From the NCBI RefSeq assembly GCF_015711605.1, contig NZ_JABTEZ010000004.1, positions 1 through 64,000 of the forward strand: 64,000 nt of DNA, read 5' to 3'. Shown here in pieces: positions 1 through 8,096 of this stretch (position 1 is its first letter; each line of letters begins with the position of its first letter). The position numbers were made by a program, and so were the translations under genes. This DNA is from Planomonospora sp. ID67723 (lineage in GTDB: Bacteria; Actinomycetota; Actinomycetes; Streptosporangiales; Streptosporangiaceae). Below the pieces are notes generated by a model. The model was not told the origin of the DNA, did no database searches, and saw only the letters and a list, made by a program, of their open reading frames with translations.

Positions 1-454
1 CGGCCACGGTGTAGGTGGTGGTGCCGGGGGTGAGTTGATCCAGAAACCACAGCCGTTGCTGGGCCGATGACAGCGGGATCCGTTCGGGCCGCGCACCCTC
101 CCACAGTGCCGACCGTTCCCCTCCACGTGGCGTCGGCCGTTCCTCCTCGCGCGGACCGGCCTCGTCCCCCTCACCCACAGCAGGTCGTTCATCCTGTTGC
201 ATGATGAAAGCCGCTTGGCGGGCCAGATCGGCCAGAGGCGTCCCGGCGAGCATGTCGGCGACGGGAAGCGACACGCCCAGGGAGGTCTCGACGCGGTGCT
301 GGAGGGTGACCGCCATCAGGGAGTCGAAACCCAGGCTGACCAGCGACCGGTCGGTGGCGACCCGATCCTCGGGGATGTCCAACGCCTCACCGACCGCCGC
401 CCGCAGGTAAGCCTCGATGGCTGCGGCGTCGAGCGACGAAACGATCTCGGTCAT
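1..454 (-). CDS. NRPS, N-terminal part: acyl/peptidyl carrier domain then condensation domain (runs off the window)
   Basis: Only the first 151 residues lie in the window. Residues 8-85 form a carrier domain with the phosphopantetheine motif LGFDSL (Ser45). An acidic, charged linker follows (about 87-125), and then the first condensation-domain motif, SSAQQRLWFLDQL, at 129-141. A carrier domain ahead of a C domain, directly downstream of a fatty acyl-AMP ligase, is the usual layout of lipo-initiation: the ligase loads a fatty acid on the carrier and the C domain joins it to the first amino acid. The ATG overlaps the ligase stop by one base (TGATG), so translation is probably coupled. The number of modules and the product cannot be seen from here. 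Confidence 0.9.
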   Translation of the reverse strand, partial: MTEIVSSLDAAAIEAYLRAAVGEALDIPEDRVATDRSLVSLGFDSLMAVTLQHRVETSLGVSLPVADMLAGTPLADLARQAAFIMQQDERPAVGEGDEAGPREEERPTPRGGERSALWEGARPERIPLSSAQQRLWFLDQLTPGTTTYTVA

Positions 455-2166
455 CAGGCCACGTCCTCTCCGGCTTGCGCCACCGGCAAGACGGGCAACT
501 TCTCTTCGAGGAAGAGCCGGCGACACAGGCCGCGCTGGAGTTTCCCGTTGGAGGTCTTCGGCACCGATCTGCTGCGGACCAGCGTCACCGCGTGCAGGGA
601 CAGGCCGTGCTCCTCCGCCACGGCTTGCCTGATGGCCGAGCGAACCTCCTCGATCCGCGCCGGGTCATGGCTCGGGGAGAGTTCCGCGACGACCACCAGT
701 TGCTCGCTGCCGTCCACTTCGACGGTGAAGGCCGCGACGCCGCGCGGACGCACCGTCGGGTGGGCGCGCGTCACGCAGTCCTCGATGTCCTGCGGGTAGT
801 GGTTGCGACCCCTGATGATCAGAACGTCCTTCACCCGGCCGGTGACGAACAGCTGCCCCTGCCACAGGAAGCCGAGGTCCCCGGTCCGGAGGAAGTCGCC
901 GGTGACTCCCGGCAACCTGGTCTGGAACGCCTCCTGCCCCTTGTCGTTCCAGTAGCCCGCGGCCACGCTCTCGCCCGCCACGACGATCTCGCCGATGCGT
1001 CCGTCGGGCAGCGGTTCGAAGGTCGAGGTGTCGACGATCCGCACGTCCAGCTCGGGGGCGGGACCGCCGCATCCGACCAGCCAGGTGTCGCCCGCCTCGT
1101 CGGGCTCGAAGGAACGTTCCTCCAGGGATCTGACGGAGGTCCGCGCGGTGACGGTCGGCGCCCCGGCCGGGCCGCCGGAGATGAACAGGGTCGTCTCGGC
1201 CATGCCGTAGCACGGGTACCACGCCTCAGGGCGGAATCCCGACGACGCGAAGCACGCGGCGAACTGGTCGAACGTCCGCTTCCTGATCGGCTCGGAGCCG
1301 GAGAACGCGATCGACCATGTGCTCAGGTCCAGTGGGGCCGTCGTTCCCTCCTGGAAGCGCCGCACGCACAGCTCGAACGCGAAGTCGGGTCCACCGCTCA
1401 CCGTGGCGCCGTACTGGGAGATCAGCTCCAGCCAGTGCAGCGGCCGCTGCAAGAAGTCGAGCGGCGTCATCAGGACGGCGGGGAACCCCCGGTACAGCGG
1501 TTGCAGGATCCCGCCGACGAGCCCCATATCGTGGTACGGCGGCAGCCAGCTCACGCACACCGACTCCTCGGTCACGCCCATCCGCGAGGCGATGACGGAG
1601 GAGTTGTGCATCAGGTTGCCGTGCGTCACCACGACGCCCTTGGGATCACCGGTCGACCCGGACGTGTACTGCAGGAACGCGATGTCACCCGGCACGGGCA
1701 GCGGGCCGGTGAGCTCCTCGTCGGCGGCGAACGCGAAGTCCTCGACGGCCACTTGGCGCAGGCCCCGTAGCGGGCCTTCCCCGGCCTGCGCCGAGACCAG
1801 GGCGAGCACCGGCGCGTCGGCCAGCAGGACGCTCGGCGACGCGTCGTCGACGATCCCCAGCAGCCGGGACAGGCTGCGGCTGTTGGTCGGCGGGTACACG
1901 GGAACCGCGATGAGCCCGGCGTAGAGCGAGGCGGCGAACGCCACGACGAAGTGGGCGCCGGGGGAGCACATGACGAGGACGCGGTCGCCGGGCTCCGCCA
2001 TCTGCCGCAGGCCGACGGCCAGCGCCCGGGCCCGGCGCTCCAGCTCGCGGTAGGTCAGTTCTCCCGAACTCGCGTCGGTGGGGAAGAGATAGGCCTTTCC
2101 GCCGCCGCTCTCGTGTGCGCGGTGGCGAATGATGTCGACCAGAGTGCTCGGCCGGAAACTCGTCAT
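454..2166 (-). CDS. Fatty acyl-AMP ligase (FAAL-type adenylating enzyme)
   Basis: A 570-residue ANL-superfamily enzyme that would activate a fatty acid as acyl-AMP and pass it to a carrier protein. The P-loop-like adenylation motif YTSGSTGDPKG is at 167-177, followed by the THGNL element. An acyl-adenylate core reading GYWND and RTGDLGFL and a C-terminal subdomain with KDVLIIRGRNHYPQDIE and the catalytic-lysine region KTSNGKLQR are present. The N-terminus (STLVDIIRHRA) and the RGRNHYPQDIE hinge are typical of FAALs rather than of acyl-CoA ligases. It lies 12 bp after the dioxygenase gene and overlaps the carrier-C NRPS gene, so the three genes form one operon. Chain length is unknown. Confidence 0.92.
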   Translation of the reverse strand: MTSFRPSTLVDIIRHRAHESGGGKAYLFPTDASSGELTYRELERRARALAVGLRQMAEPGDRVLVMCSPGAHFVVAFAASLYAGLIAVPVYPPTNSRSLSRLLGIVDDASPSVLLADAPVLALVSAQAGEGPLRGLRQVAVEDFAFAADEELTGPLPVPGDIAFLQYTSGSTGDPKGVVVTHGNLMHNSSVIASRMGVTEESVCVSWLPPYHDMGLVGGILQPLYRGFPAVLMTPLDFLQRPLHWLELISQYGATVSGGPDFAFELCVRRFQEGTTAPLDLSTWSIAFSGSEPIRKRTFDQFAACFASSGFRPEAWYPCYGMAETTLFISGGPAGAPTVTARTSVRSLEERSFEPDEAGDTWLVGCGGPAPELDVRIVDTSTFEPLPDGRIGEIVVAGESVAAGYWNDKGQEAFQTRLPGVTGDFLRTGDLGFLWQGQLFVTGRVKDVLIIRGRNHYPQDIEDCVTRAHPTVRPRGVAAFTVEVDGSEQLVVVAELSPSHDPARIEEVRSAIRQAVAEEHGLSLHAVTLVRSRSVPKTSNGKLQRGLCRRLFLEEKLPVLPVAQAGEDVA

Positions 2167-2178
2167 CTTGTCATTCCC

Positions 2179-3399
2179 CTAATCCCGGAACCATTCGAGC
2201 TGACCAAGGGCGATCGAGAGATCGCCGTCGACGGAGAGGGCTCCCCTGCCGAACGCGTCGACGGGATCGGCCTTGCCGCCGGTGATCATCAAGTAGTCGC
2301 GGAGCGTCGTGGTGATCTTGACGTCGGCGCGCTCCTCGCCACCGGGCACGGCCAGGCAGCGGCTGCCCGAGACCTGGATCTGCCAGCGGTGGGTGCCGGA
2401 CTCCGAGACGAGGCGGTACTCGATCACCGCGTCCTCCCCGACCGCCTTCTCCGGGCGGAAGGAGTCCTGCATGTTGTTGAAGATGCCGGCGAGCACGACG
2501 TGCTCCCTGTCGCGCTGCCCTTGCGGGGGGATCCGGACATACCGCGAGGCGGTGAACTCGGGGATCTCGCCCCCGGCGCGTTCCACCGTCCGCACGGCTT
2601 CCGGCACGTCGACCCACTCGCCCGTCGACCAGTCGCGCGACAGCTCGTCCCAGCCGGGCACCGGGCCGTGCATGTGGGGGAGCAGCGCGTCGGCGGGGAG
2701 CGGTTGCGCGGCCGACTGCCAGCGGTAGTCCCCTGACAGGCGCAGCCGTTCTGTCGTGTTGGGCAGCGCTGCGTGCGCCGTGAGGCAGTGGAAGATCAGC
2801 ACGTCCCCGACTCGGTAGTCCGTGGTGGCCCAGGCGTCGTCGTCGAGGTCCACCCGGTGCAGGCGCGCCACGACGCCCTCGTTCTGGGACCCGGTGAGGA
2901 TCGCCAGCCCGCCGAGGTCCCGCGGGCAGTCGACGAAGGGGATCCACGAGGTGAACATGTCGGGCACGCCCTCGACCACGAAGTCCTGGTGGGCGTAGAT
3001 GCCGGGCGTCGTGCCCAGGCGGGTGGGCCACACCATCCGGCCGACCTTGCGCGGGTGCGAGAAGACATCGTCACCGATCAGGTCGCGCATCACCGCGGTC
3101 AGGGCGGGCTGGTGGACCAGCGCGTGAAAGTACTCGTGCCGCTGCAGCGCGATGTAGCCGCCGAAAAAATTGGCGTTCTTGAAATCCCGGGCCGGCGGCT
3201 CCAGCGGGGCCTCGTCCGGTGGGAAGCCGTCCTTCAGCCACCCTTCGGCCTGAAGTGCGGAAAGTGTGTCGAGCGCGAGTCCCCTGATCGGCTCCGGATC
3301 GAGAAGTCCGCGAAAGAAAAGGTATCCGTCCTCCGCGATCCTCTGCCTCATCGCCTGCGGGTCGCGAATAATTCCGGATGATTCTTTCAGATCGCGCAT
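2179..3399 (-). CDS. Phytanoyl-CoA dioxygenase (PhyH)-like Fe(II)/2-oxoglutarate oxygenase with C-terminal SCP2-like domain
   Basis: First gene of the biosynthetic operon, 406 aa. The PhyH-type metal triad is visible: His137 and Asp139 in YAHQDF, and a distal His209 in LTAHAALPN, followed by Arg218/Arg220 for 2-oxoglutarate. The last 100 residues or so (RLVSESGTHRWQIQVSG ... DVKITTTLRDYLMITGGK) resemble an SCP2/sterol-carrier fold, which binds hydrophobic ligands. The fusion suggests hydroxylation of a lipid-bearing or acyl substrate, perhaps the fatty acid used by the adjacent ligase; this is inference. The ATG is preceded by AAAGGAA at good spacing. Confidence 0.85.
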   Translation of the reverse strand: MRDLKESSGIIRDPQAMRQRIAEDGYLFFRGLLDPEPIRGLALDTLSALQAEGWLKDGFPPDEAPLEPPARDFKNANFFGGYIALQRHEYFHALVHQPALTAVMRDLIGDDVFSHPRKVGRMVWPTRLGTTPGIYAHQDFVVEGVPDMFTSWIPFVDCPRDLGGLAILTGSQNEGVVARLHRVDLDDDAWATTDYRVGDVLIFHCLTAHAALPNTTERLRLSGDYRWQSAAQPLPADALLPHMHGPVPGWDELSRDWSTGEWVDVPEAVRTVERAGGEIPEFTASRYVRIPPQGQRDREHVVLAGIFNNMQDSFRPEKAVGEDAVIEYRLVSESGTHRWQIQVSGSRCLAVPGGEERADVKITTTLRDYLMITGGKADPVDAFGRGALSVDGDLSIALGQLEWFRD

Positions 3400-3751
3400 C
3401 TGGTTCCTTTCGTTACTCGGCCGTGTTCAGCCGACCGTGCGACCGGCAGCGCTCACATCGTGAAAACGTGAATGATCCGAATTCTTCAGTCATGGAATTC
3501 GATGGGCTGCGGCATCTTCTGGTGGGCAGCCGACGTCGCGGTCAGCGTAGCGGGGGGTCGGGCCGGGGAGTAGTTAGGGAAAACCCTGAGGAGTCCGGAC
3601 CGGCTTCTGGGCCGCCTGCGGGCGTGGGCCCAAAGCGGGTGTTTCTGCAGGAAGAAGCATTTCGGTGATGAAGGTTGAAGCATTGATTAATGACTCCGCG
3701 TAATGGCGGCCATCTATTTGAGTCATCATCCGACGTCGCCGCTAATCTTCA

Positions 3752-3780
3752 TTGACAAGCCTGAAGATGTCATGCATGAT
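3752..3780 (+). promoter_or_regulatory. Candidate sigma-70-type promoter for the LAL regulator
   Basis: TTGACA, 17 bp, CATGAT, about 130 bp ahead of the regulator start. It lies in the 512-bp divergent region (3400-3911) between the biosynthetic operon and the LAL gene. That region is clearly more AT-rich than its surroundings around 3660-3780 and holds no convincing ORF. A promoter for the minus-strand operon must also be here, but no clear hexamer pair was found. Confidence 0.4.
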
Positions 3781-3911
3781 CCCGGAGTTAGATCTTGTGG
3801 TACTGATTTCCATGGGGGCGCGGCAGGTGGCCGTGTGATTTCCATCTCGATTGACAGCGCGTCGCGAGAATCGCTTTAGCTGTCTGATGGAGTGATAGGG
3901 CTGGACCAGGG

Positions 3912-6749
3912 ATGCGGGGAGTAGAGCGGACGATGATCGGCCGCAAGAGAGAGCTTGAGGTTCTCATGCAGGCGCTCGACGGCCTGCATGACAGAACGAT
4001 GAGGGGCGTCGAGATCGCAGGTGATCCCGGTGTGGGCAAGACGCTGCTGCTGACCGAGTTCGCCAGGGGGGCGGGAATCCGCGGTCAGGTCGTGCTGGCA
4101 AGCCGCGCCTGCGAGCAGCAGCACCACAGGCCGCTCGGCATGGTGATGAGCGCGGTCGACGACCACACGGGACGGCTGGGGAACAGCCCGCAGCGATGGG
4201 TCGGCTCCGGCCTCGCCGACGTCCTGTCGAGGGTCTTCCCCACGCTGGTCGGACCGGCCACCCAGCCGTGGCCGGAGCCTCGGCGCGCGGCCCTGTTCCG
4301 TGAGGTGCGCGTGCTCTTCGAGGAACTCGCCGAGCCCGACGGCCTGGTGCTGATCTTCGACGACGTGCACTGGGCCGACGAGACCTCCGCCCGGCTCATC
4401 GCCCATCTGCTGGAAGACCCGCCGCGCGGGCCCGTGCTCATGGCCGTGGCCCACCGCCCCCGGCAGCTTCCCCCCTTCCTGCGTGCGGCGCTGGCCGGTG
4501 CGGGACGCCTCGCCTCCCTCGAACTCGGCCCGCTGAGCGAGAGGGAGGCCCACGAGCTGCTCGGGCCGTGCTTGAGCAGAACCCAACGCCGCACGCTGTA
4601 CCAAGCCAGCGGCGGCGTTCCCTTCTACCTGGAGGGGCTGGCCGCCGGGCGGGACGAGCCCAGCGGGCTGTCGACGACGGCGGCGGCGGCCGTACGCGCT
4701 GAGCTCGCCGGGCTCTCACCGCAGCAGCTCCTGGTGGCCCAGGCGGCGGCGGTGGTGGACGACCAGTTCGGCCCGCCTCTGGTGGCCGAGCTGGTCCAGC
4801 TCCCCTTGCCCGAGGTCCGGGAGATCTTCGCGTCGCTGACCCGACGCGACCTGATCCGCGAGACCGAACCCGCCGGCTTCTCCTACCGGCACCCGCTCGT
4901 CCGCCAGGTGGTCTACGAGACGACGGGTGTGGCCTGGCGGCTGGCCGCCCACGCCAGGGCTGCCAGCGTGCTGGGGGACGGGGAGAACTCGGTGGTGACC
5001 CGCGCGCGGCACGTGGAGCTGGTCGCCAACGTAGGCGACGAGCAGGCGGCCGCGACGCTTGTCGAGGCCGCCAGCAGGATGGTCTCCCGAGCGCCCGCCG
5101 AGGCGGCCAACTGGCTGCGCAGCGCGCTCCGCCTCCTTCCCGACTCCGCGGAGGTCTCCTGGCGGCAGGTGGATCTGATGACCGCATTCGCCAAGGCGCT
5201 CGCCGCGGGCGGGCGGCTCCAGGAGAGCGGGGACACACTCCACGAGGTCGTCCGCCGCCTGCCCCACGACCAGAAGGTACGGCGGGTGCATGCGGTGGCC
5301 ATGTGGGCGATGATGCAGCGGCTGCTCGGCCGCCACCGGAAGGCGCGCGCCCTGCTGCTCAAGGAATTGGAGGGCTTCCCCGCCGGGGGCGTGCCCGAGA
5401 CGGCCGCCCTCAAGCTGGAACTCGTCGCCGCCGCCCTGCTCGGCGAGGTGGGCGTCGCCGAGCAGGAGCAGCTCAAGGAGCTGGTGACCGCGGTGGACAG
5501 CCATCCCGACCCGGTGCTGCGGGCCGCCGGTCTCGCCCTGGTCGCCCTGGTCGGCAGCGTCATAGGCCGGTTCGAGCAGAGCGAGACCACGCTCTCCCGG
5601 GCCGCGCGGATGGTCGACGACCTGTCCGACGACCAGCTCGCCCGCAGGATCGACACCGTCATCTGGGTGGGCTGGGGAGAGATCTTCAACGACCGCTACA
5701 TCAGAGCCAAGCGTCATCTCAACCGAGGACTGAACCTGGCCCGCTCCTCCGGCTCCGCCTCCGGCCTGCCGCGGCTGCTGGTCGCCCTGGCCCGGCTGCA
5801 CATGACGCTGGGCTGGCTGCCGGAGGCGGCCGAACTCGTCGATGAGGCACTGGAGCTGGCCGAGCTCTCCGGCAGCGACGACCTGCGCACGATGGCGCTG
5901 ACCGTACAGTGCCAGCTCGCCGCCGCGAGCGGAGACCTCGATACGGCGCTCCGTGCCGGCGGCCAGGCGACGGAGACGGGCCGGTGGGTCAAGGGCCGGT
6001 GGTGGACGTTCGCCTGGCTGGCACTGGCCGAGGCCCGGCTGCTGGCGGGTGACGCGAAGGGCTGCCTGGAGGCGATCGAGCTCGTGGGGGGCGGCCCCGA
6101 GCTGCCGGGGGTGGTCGCGGCCGCAAGGCCCGAGGTATTCGAGATGCTCACCCGGGCCGAGCTGGCGGTCGGGCGGCCGGAACGGGCCGAGATGTGGGCC
6201 GACCGGGCGGAGGCGGCGGCGGAACGGGGCGCGGCGAGCGGCAAGGCGTTCGCCCTGCTGGCGCAGTCCCGGACGCTGGTCGAGCTCGTCCCCGGCCTGG
6301 CCGCCGAGCGGGCCACGACCGCGGCGTCGGCCTTCGCCAGGCTGGGGCGCCACATCGACGCCGGGCGCGCGCGGCTCATGGCGGGCCTGGCGTACACCGC
6401 GGCCGGACAGCAGGTGCAGGCCGAGAACGAGCTCGATCGGGCCGAAGTCCTGTTCGAGCAGGCTCAGGCGCGATCCCTGCTGGAGCAGGCTCGCCAGGAG
6501 CGGAGCAGGCTCCTCGAGCACACCCCACGGTCGCGCGGCGCGGCCGCCCGGCTCGGCCTGCTGACCAAGCGGGAGACCCAGGTCGCCACGCTGGTCAGCG
6601 AGGGCTATACCAACCGCCAGATCGCCCAGCGGCTCGGCGTCACCGACAAAACCGTCGAGGCCCACCTGGCCCGGGTCTTCGCCAAGCTCGGCGTCGCCTC
6701 CCGAGCGGCGGTCGCAGTCCTGGTCGTCCAGACGGTCGAGGCGGTGTAG
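3912..6749 (+). CDS. LAL-family LuxR-type transcriptional regulator with AAA/NB-ARC-like ATPase
   Basis: A 945-aa regulator of the MalT/LAL type. The N-terminal ATPase has Walker A GDPGVGKT (37-44) and a Walker B stretch LVLIFDDVHWADE (about 147-159). A long helical-repeat middle region follows, and the C-terminus (about 880-940) is a LuxR HTH: LTKRETQVATLVSEGYTNRQIA then KTVEAHLARVFAKLGV. Such proteins are usual pathway-specific activators beside polyketide and NRPS clusters. Its divergent position next to the FAAL/NRPS operon suggests it controls that operon. Two ATGs are possible, 3912 (preceded by AGGG) and 3933 (MIGRKREL, preceded by GGAG), so the first seven residues are uncertain. Confidence 0.93.
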   Translation: MRGVERTMIGRKRELEVLMQALDGLHDRTMRGVEIAGDPGVGKTLLLTEFARGAGIRGQVVLASRACEQQHHRPLGMVMSAVDDHTGRLGNSPQRWVGSGLADVLSRVFPTLVGPATQPWPEPRRAALFREVRVLFEELAEPDGLVLIFDDVHWADETSARLIAHLLEDPPRGPVLMAVAHRPRQLPPFLRAALAGAGRLASLELGPLSEREAHELLGPCLSRTQRRTLYQASGGVPFYLEGLAAGRDEPSGLSTTAAAAVRAELAGLSPQQLLVAQAAAVVDDQFGPPLVAELVQLPLPEVREIFASLTRRDLIRETEPAGFSYRHPLVRQVVYETTGVAWRLAAHARAASVLGDGENSVVTRARHVELVANVGDEQAAATLVEAASRMVSRAPAEAANWLRSALRLLPDSAEVSWRQVDLMTAFAKALAAGGRLQESGDTLHEVVRRLPHDQKVRRVHAVAMWAMMQRLLGRHRKARALLLKELEGFPAGGVPETAALKLELVAAALLGEVGVAEQEQLKELVTAVDSHPDPVLRAAGLALVALVGSVIGRFEQSETTLSRAARMVDDLSDDQLARRIDTVIWVGWGEIFNDRYIRAKRHLNRGLNLARSSGSASGLPRLLVALARLHMTLGWLPEAAELVDEALELAELSGSDDLRTMALTVQCQLAAASGDLDTALRAGGQATETGRWVKGRWWTFAWLALAEARLLAGDAKGCLEAIELVGGGPELPGVVAAARPEVFEMLTRAELAVGRPERAEMWADRAEAAAERGAASGKAFALLAQSRTLVELVPGLAAERATTAASAFARLGRHIDAGRARLMAGLAYTAAGQQVQAENELDRAEVLFEQAQARSLLEQARQERSRLLEHTPRSRGAAARLGLLTKRETQVATLVSEGYTNRQIAQRLGVTDKTVEAHLARVFAKLGVASRAAVAVLVVQTVEAV

Positions 6750-6806
6750 GTGAATTCAGTCATGGAGTCCGCCCGGACGACCGGGGCGGTGTGAGGGGAA
6801 TTGTCT

Positions 6807-8096
6807 GTGGAGCTCGGGGATGCCGTTTTGTGGTTCGGGCACGTTGCGGCCATTCTGCTGGTCAGCATGGGGGTCGCCTTCGTAGGCGGGAGGCTTGCCC
6901 GCGTGCTCGGCCAGCCGGTGGTGATCGGTGAGGTGGGGGTGGGGCTGCTCGCCGGCCCCGCGCTGCTCGCGGTCGGCGGGCCCGAGTTCACGGCGGCCCT
7001 GCTGCCGCCCGGACCGCTGGACGCGGTGCGGGCGGTGGGACATGCCGGGCTGCTGCTGTTCCTGGTGGGGGTCGCGCACGAACTGCGGGCGGGATCGATC
7101 ACCGTGCACGGGCGTTCCCTGTGGTGGGCGGTGGCCGGATCGCTCGGACTACCGCTCGTCGTGGGCTGCCTGCTGGCCGGGTGGATCATCTGGAGCGGCG
7201 ACGCCGAGCTGCGCGGGCCGGCACCAGACCCGGCCCTCGTGCTGCTGGTGGCGATCTCGCTCGCCGTGACCGCGGTGCCCGTGCTGTCGCGGATCCTGAC
7301 CGACCGGGAGATCATGCACACGGTCGTGGCCCGCCTGTCCGTGGCCTCCGCGGTGATCATCGATGCGGTCGCGTGGATTCTCCTGTCCGTGGCGATCGGC
7401 CTGACCGAAGGGGAAGGAACGGGCAAGGTGGCCGCCCTCGCCGCACTGGCCGTCGGGGGCGGTGCGGCCGCCGTTCTCGCGCACCGGGAACTGGCCCGCG
7501 ACGGGGCGGTCGGGTTCGGCAGACGATTTCCCCGGCTGGCCGCGACGCTTGCCGCGGCCTGCGCGCTCGGCGCCTCCGCCGCCATGGGGCAGTGGGGGAT
7601 GACGGATATCTTCGGAGCCTTATTGGTCGGATTCGCCCTGCCGGCGGGCGGGAACTCGGCGGGTGAGGGCTCGCCCTGGGGTGAGGCCGCGCATCGGGTC
7701 GCGCGGGTGGGGCGGATGCTTGTGCCCGTGTTCTTCGTCGTGGTCGGTGTCACGGTCTTCGCCGTCCCTTCGGTGACCTTCCCGTGGATGGCGATCGGCG
7801 TGGTCACGGTGGCGGGCATCCTCGCCAAAGTGGGCGGCGGGTACCTCGGCGGTCGGCTGGGCGGACTCTCCCACCGGGCGGGGCTGCAGCTCGGCGTGCT
7901 GATGAACACCCGCGGGCTGACCGAGCTCGTCGTCCTGCAGGCCGGATACACGGCGAGGATCCTGACGGCGCCGCTGTTCCTGGCCCTGGCGGTCATGACG
8001 CTGGTGACCACGGCGATGACGGGTCCGCTCTACGCCCTCCTCGACAGATCCGTCCGATCGGCCGCCCCGGCCACCGTACTGAAGGGCTCGCGATGA
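6807..8096 (+). CDS. Cation/proton antiporter (Kef/CPA2-type membrane protein)
   Basis: About 429 residues with roughly 11-13 hydrophobic segments and no soluble C-terminal domain. The N-terminal pattern (GQPVVIGEVGVGLLAGP) and the SLAVTAVPVLSRIL segment are typical of Na+/H+ exchanger-like CPA2 proteins. It probably exchanges monovalent cations for protons at the cytoplasmic membrane. A GAGGGG ribosome site at 6793-6798 is 8 bp from the GTG at 6807 but only 2 bp from a TTG at 6801, so the GTG is preferred. The stop overlaps the next start by 4 nt (ATGA), giving translational coupling with the DUF885 gene. A role in exporting the neighbouring cluster's product is not supported by any motif. 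Confidence 0.88.
   Translation: MELGDAVLWFGHVAAILLVSMGVAFVGGRLARVLGQPVVIGEVGVGLLAGPALLAVGGPEFTAALLPPGPLDAVRAVGHAGLLLFLVGVAHELRAGSITVHGRSLWWAVAGSLGLPLVVGCLLAGWIIWSGDAELRGPAPDPALVLLVAISLAVTAVPVLSRILTDREIMHTVVARLSVASAVIIDAVAWILLSVAIGLTEGEGTGKVAALAALAVGGGAAAVLAHRELARDGAVGFGRRFPRLAATLAAACALGASAAMGQWGMTDIFGALLVGFALPAGGNSAGEGSPWGEAAHRVARVGRMLVPVFFVVVGVTVFAVPSVTFPWMAIGVVTVAGILAKVGGGYLGGRLGGLSHRAGLQLGVLMNTRGLTELVVLQAGYTARILTAPLFLALAVMTLVTTAMTGPLYALLDRSVRSAAPATVLKGSR

Noticed and set aside
475-1770. Long plus-strand frame opposite the fatty acyl-AMP ligase
   Set aside because: It is an antisense shadow of a clear ligase gene, with arginine/histidine-rich composition and no motif. Similar long shadows opposite 4716-6665, 42229-43938 and 54214-55674 were rejected for the same reason.
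7784-8092. N-terminal extension of the DUF885 protein
   Set aside because: The frame stays open through the antiporter gene, but the family start and the ATGA overlap at 8093 mark the real beginning.
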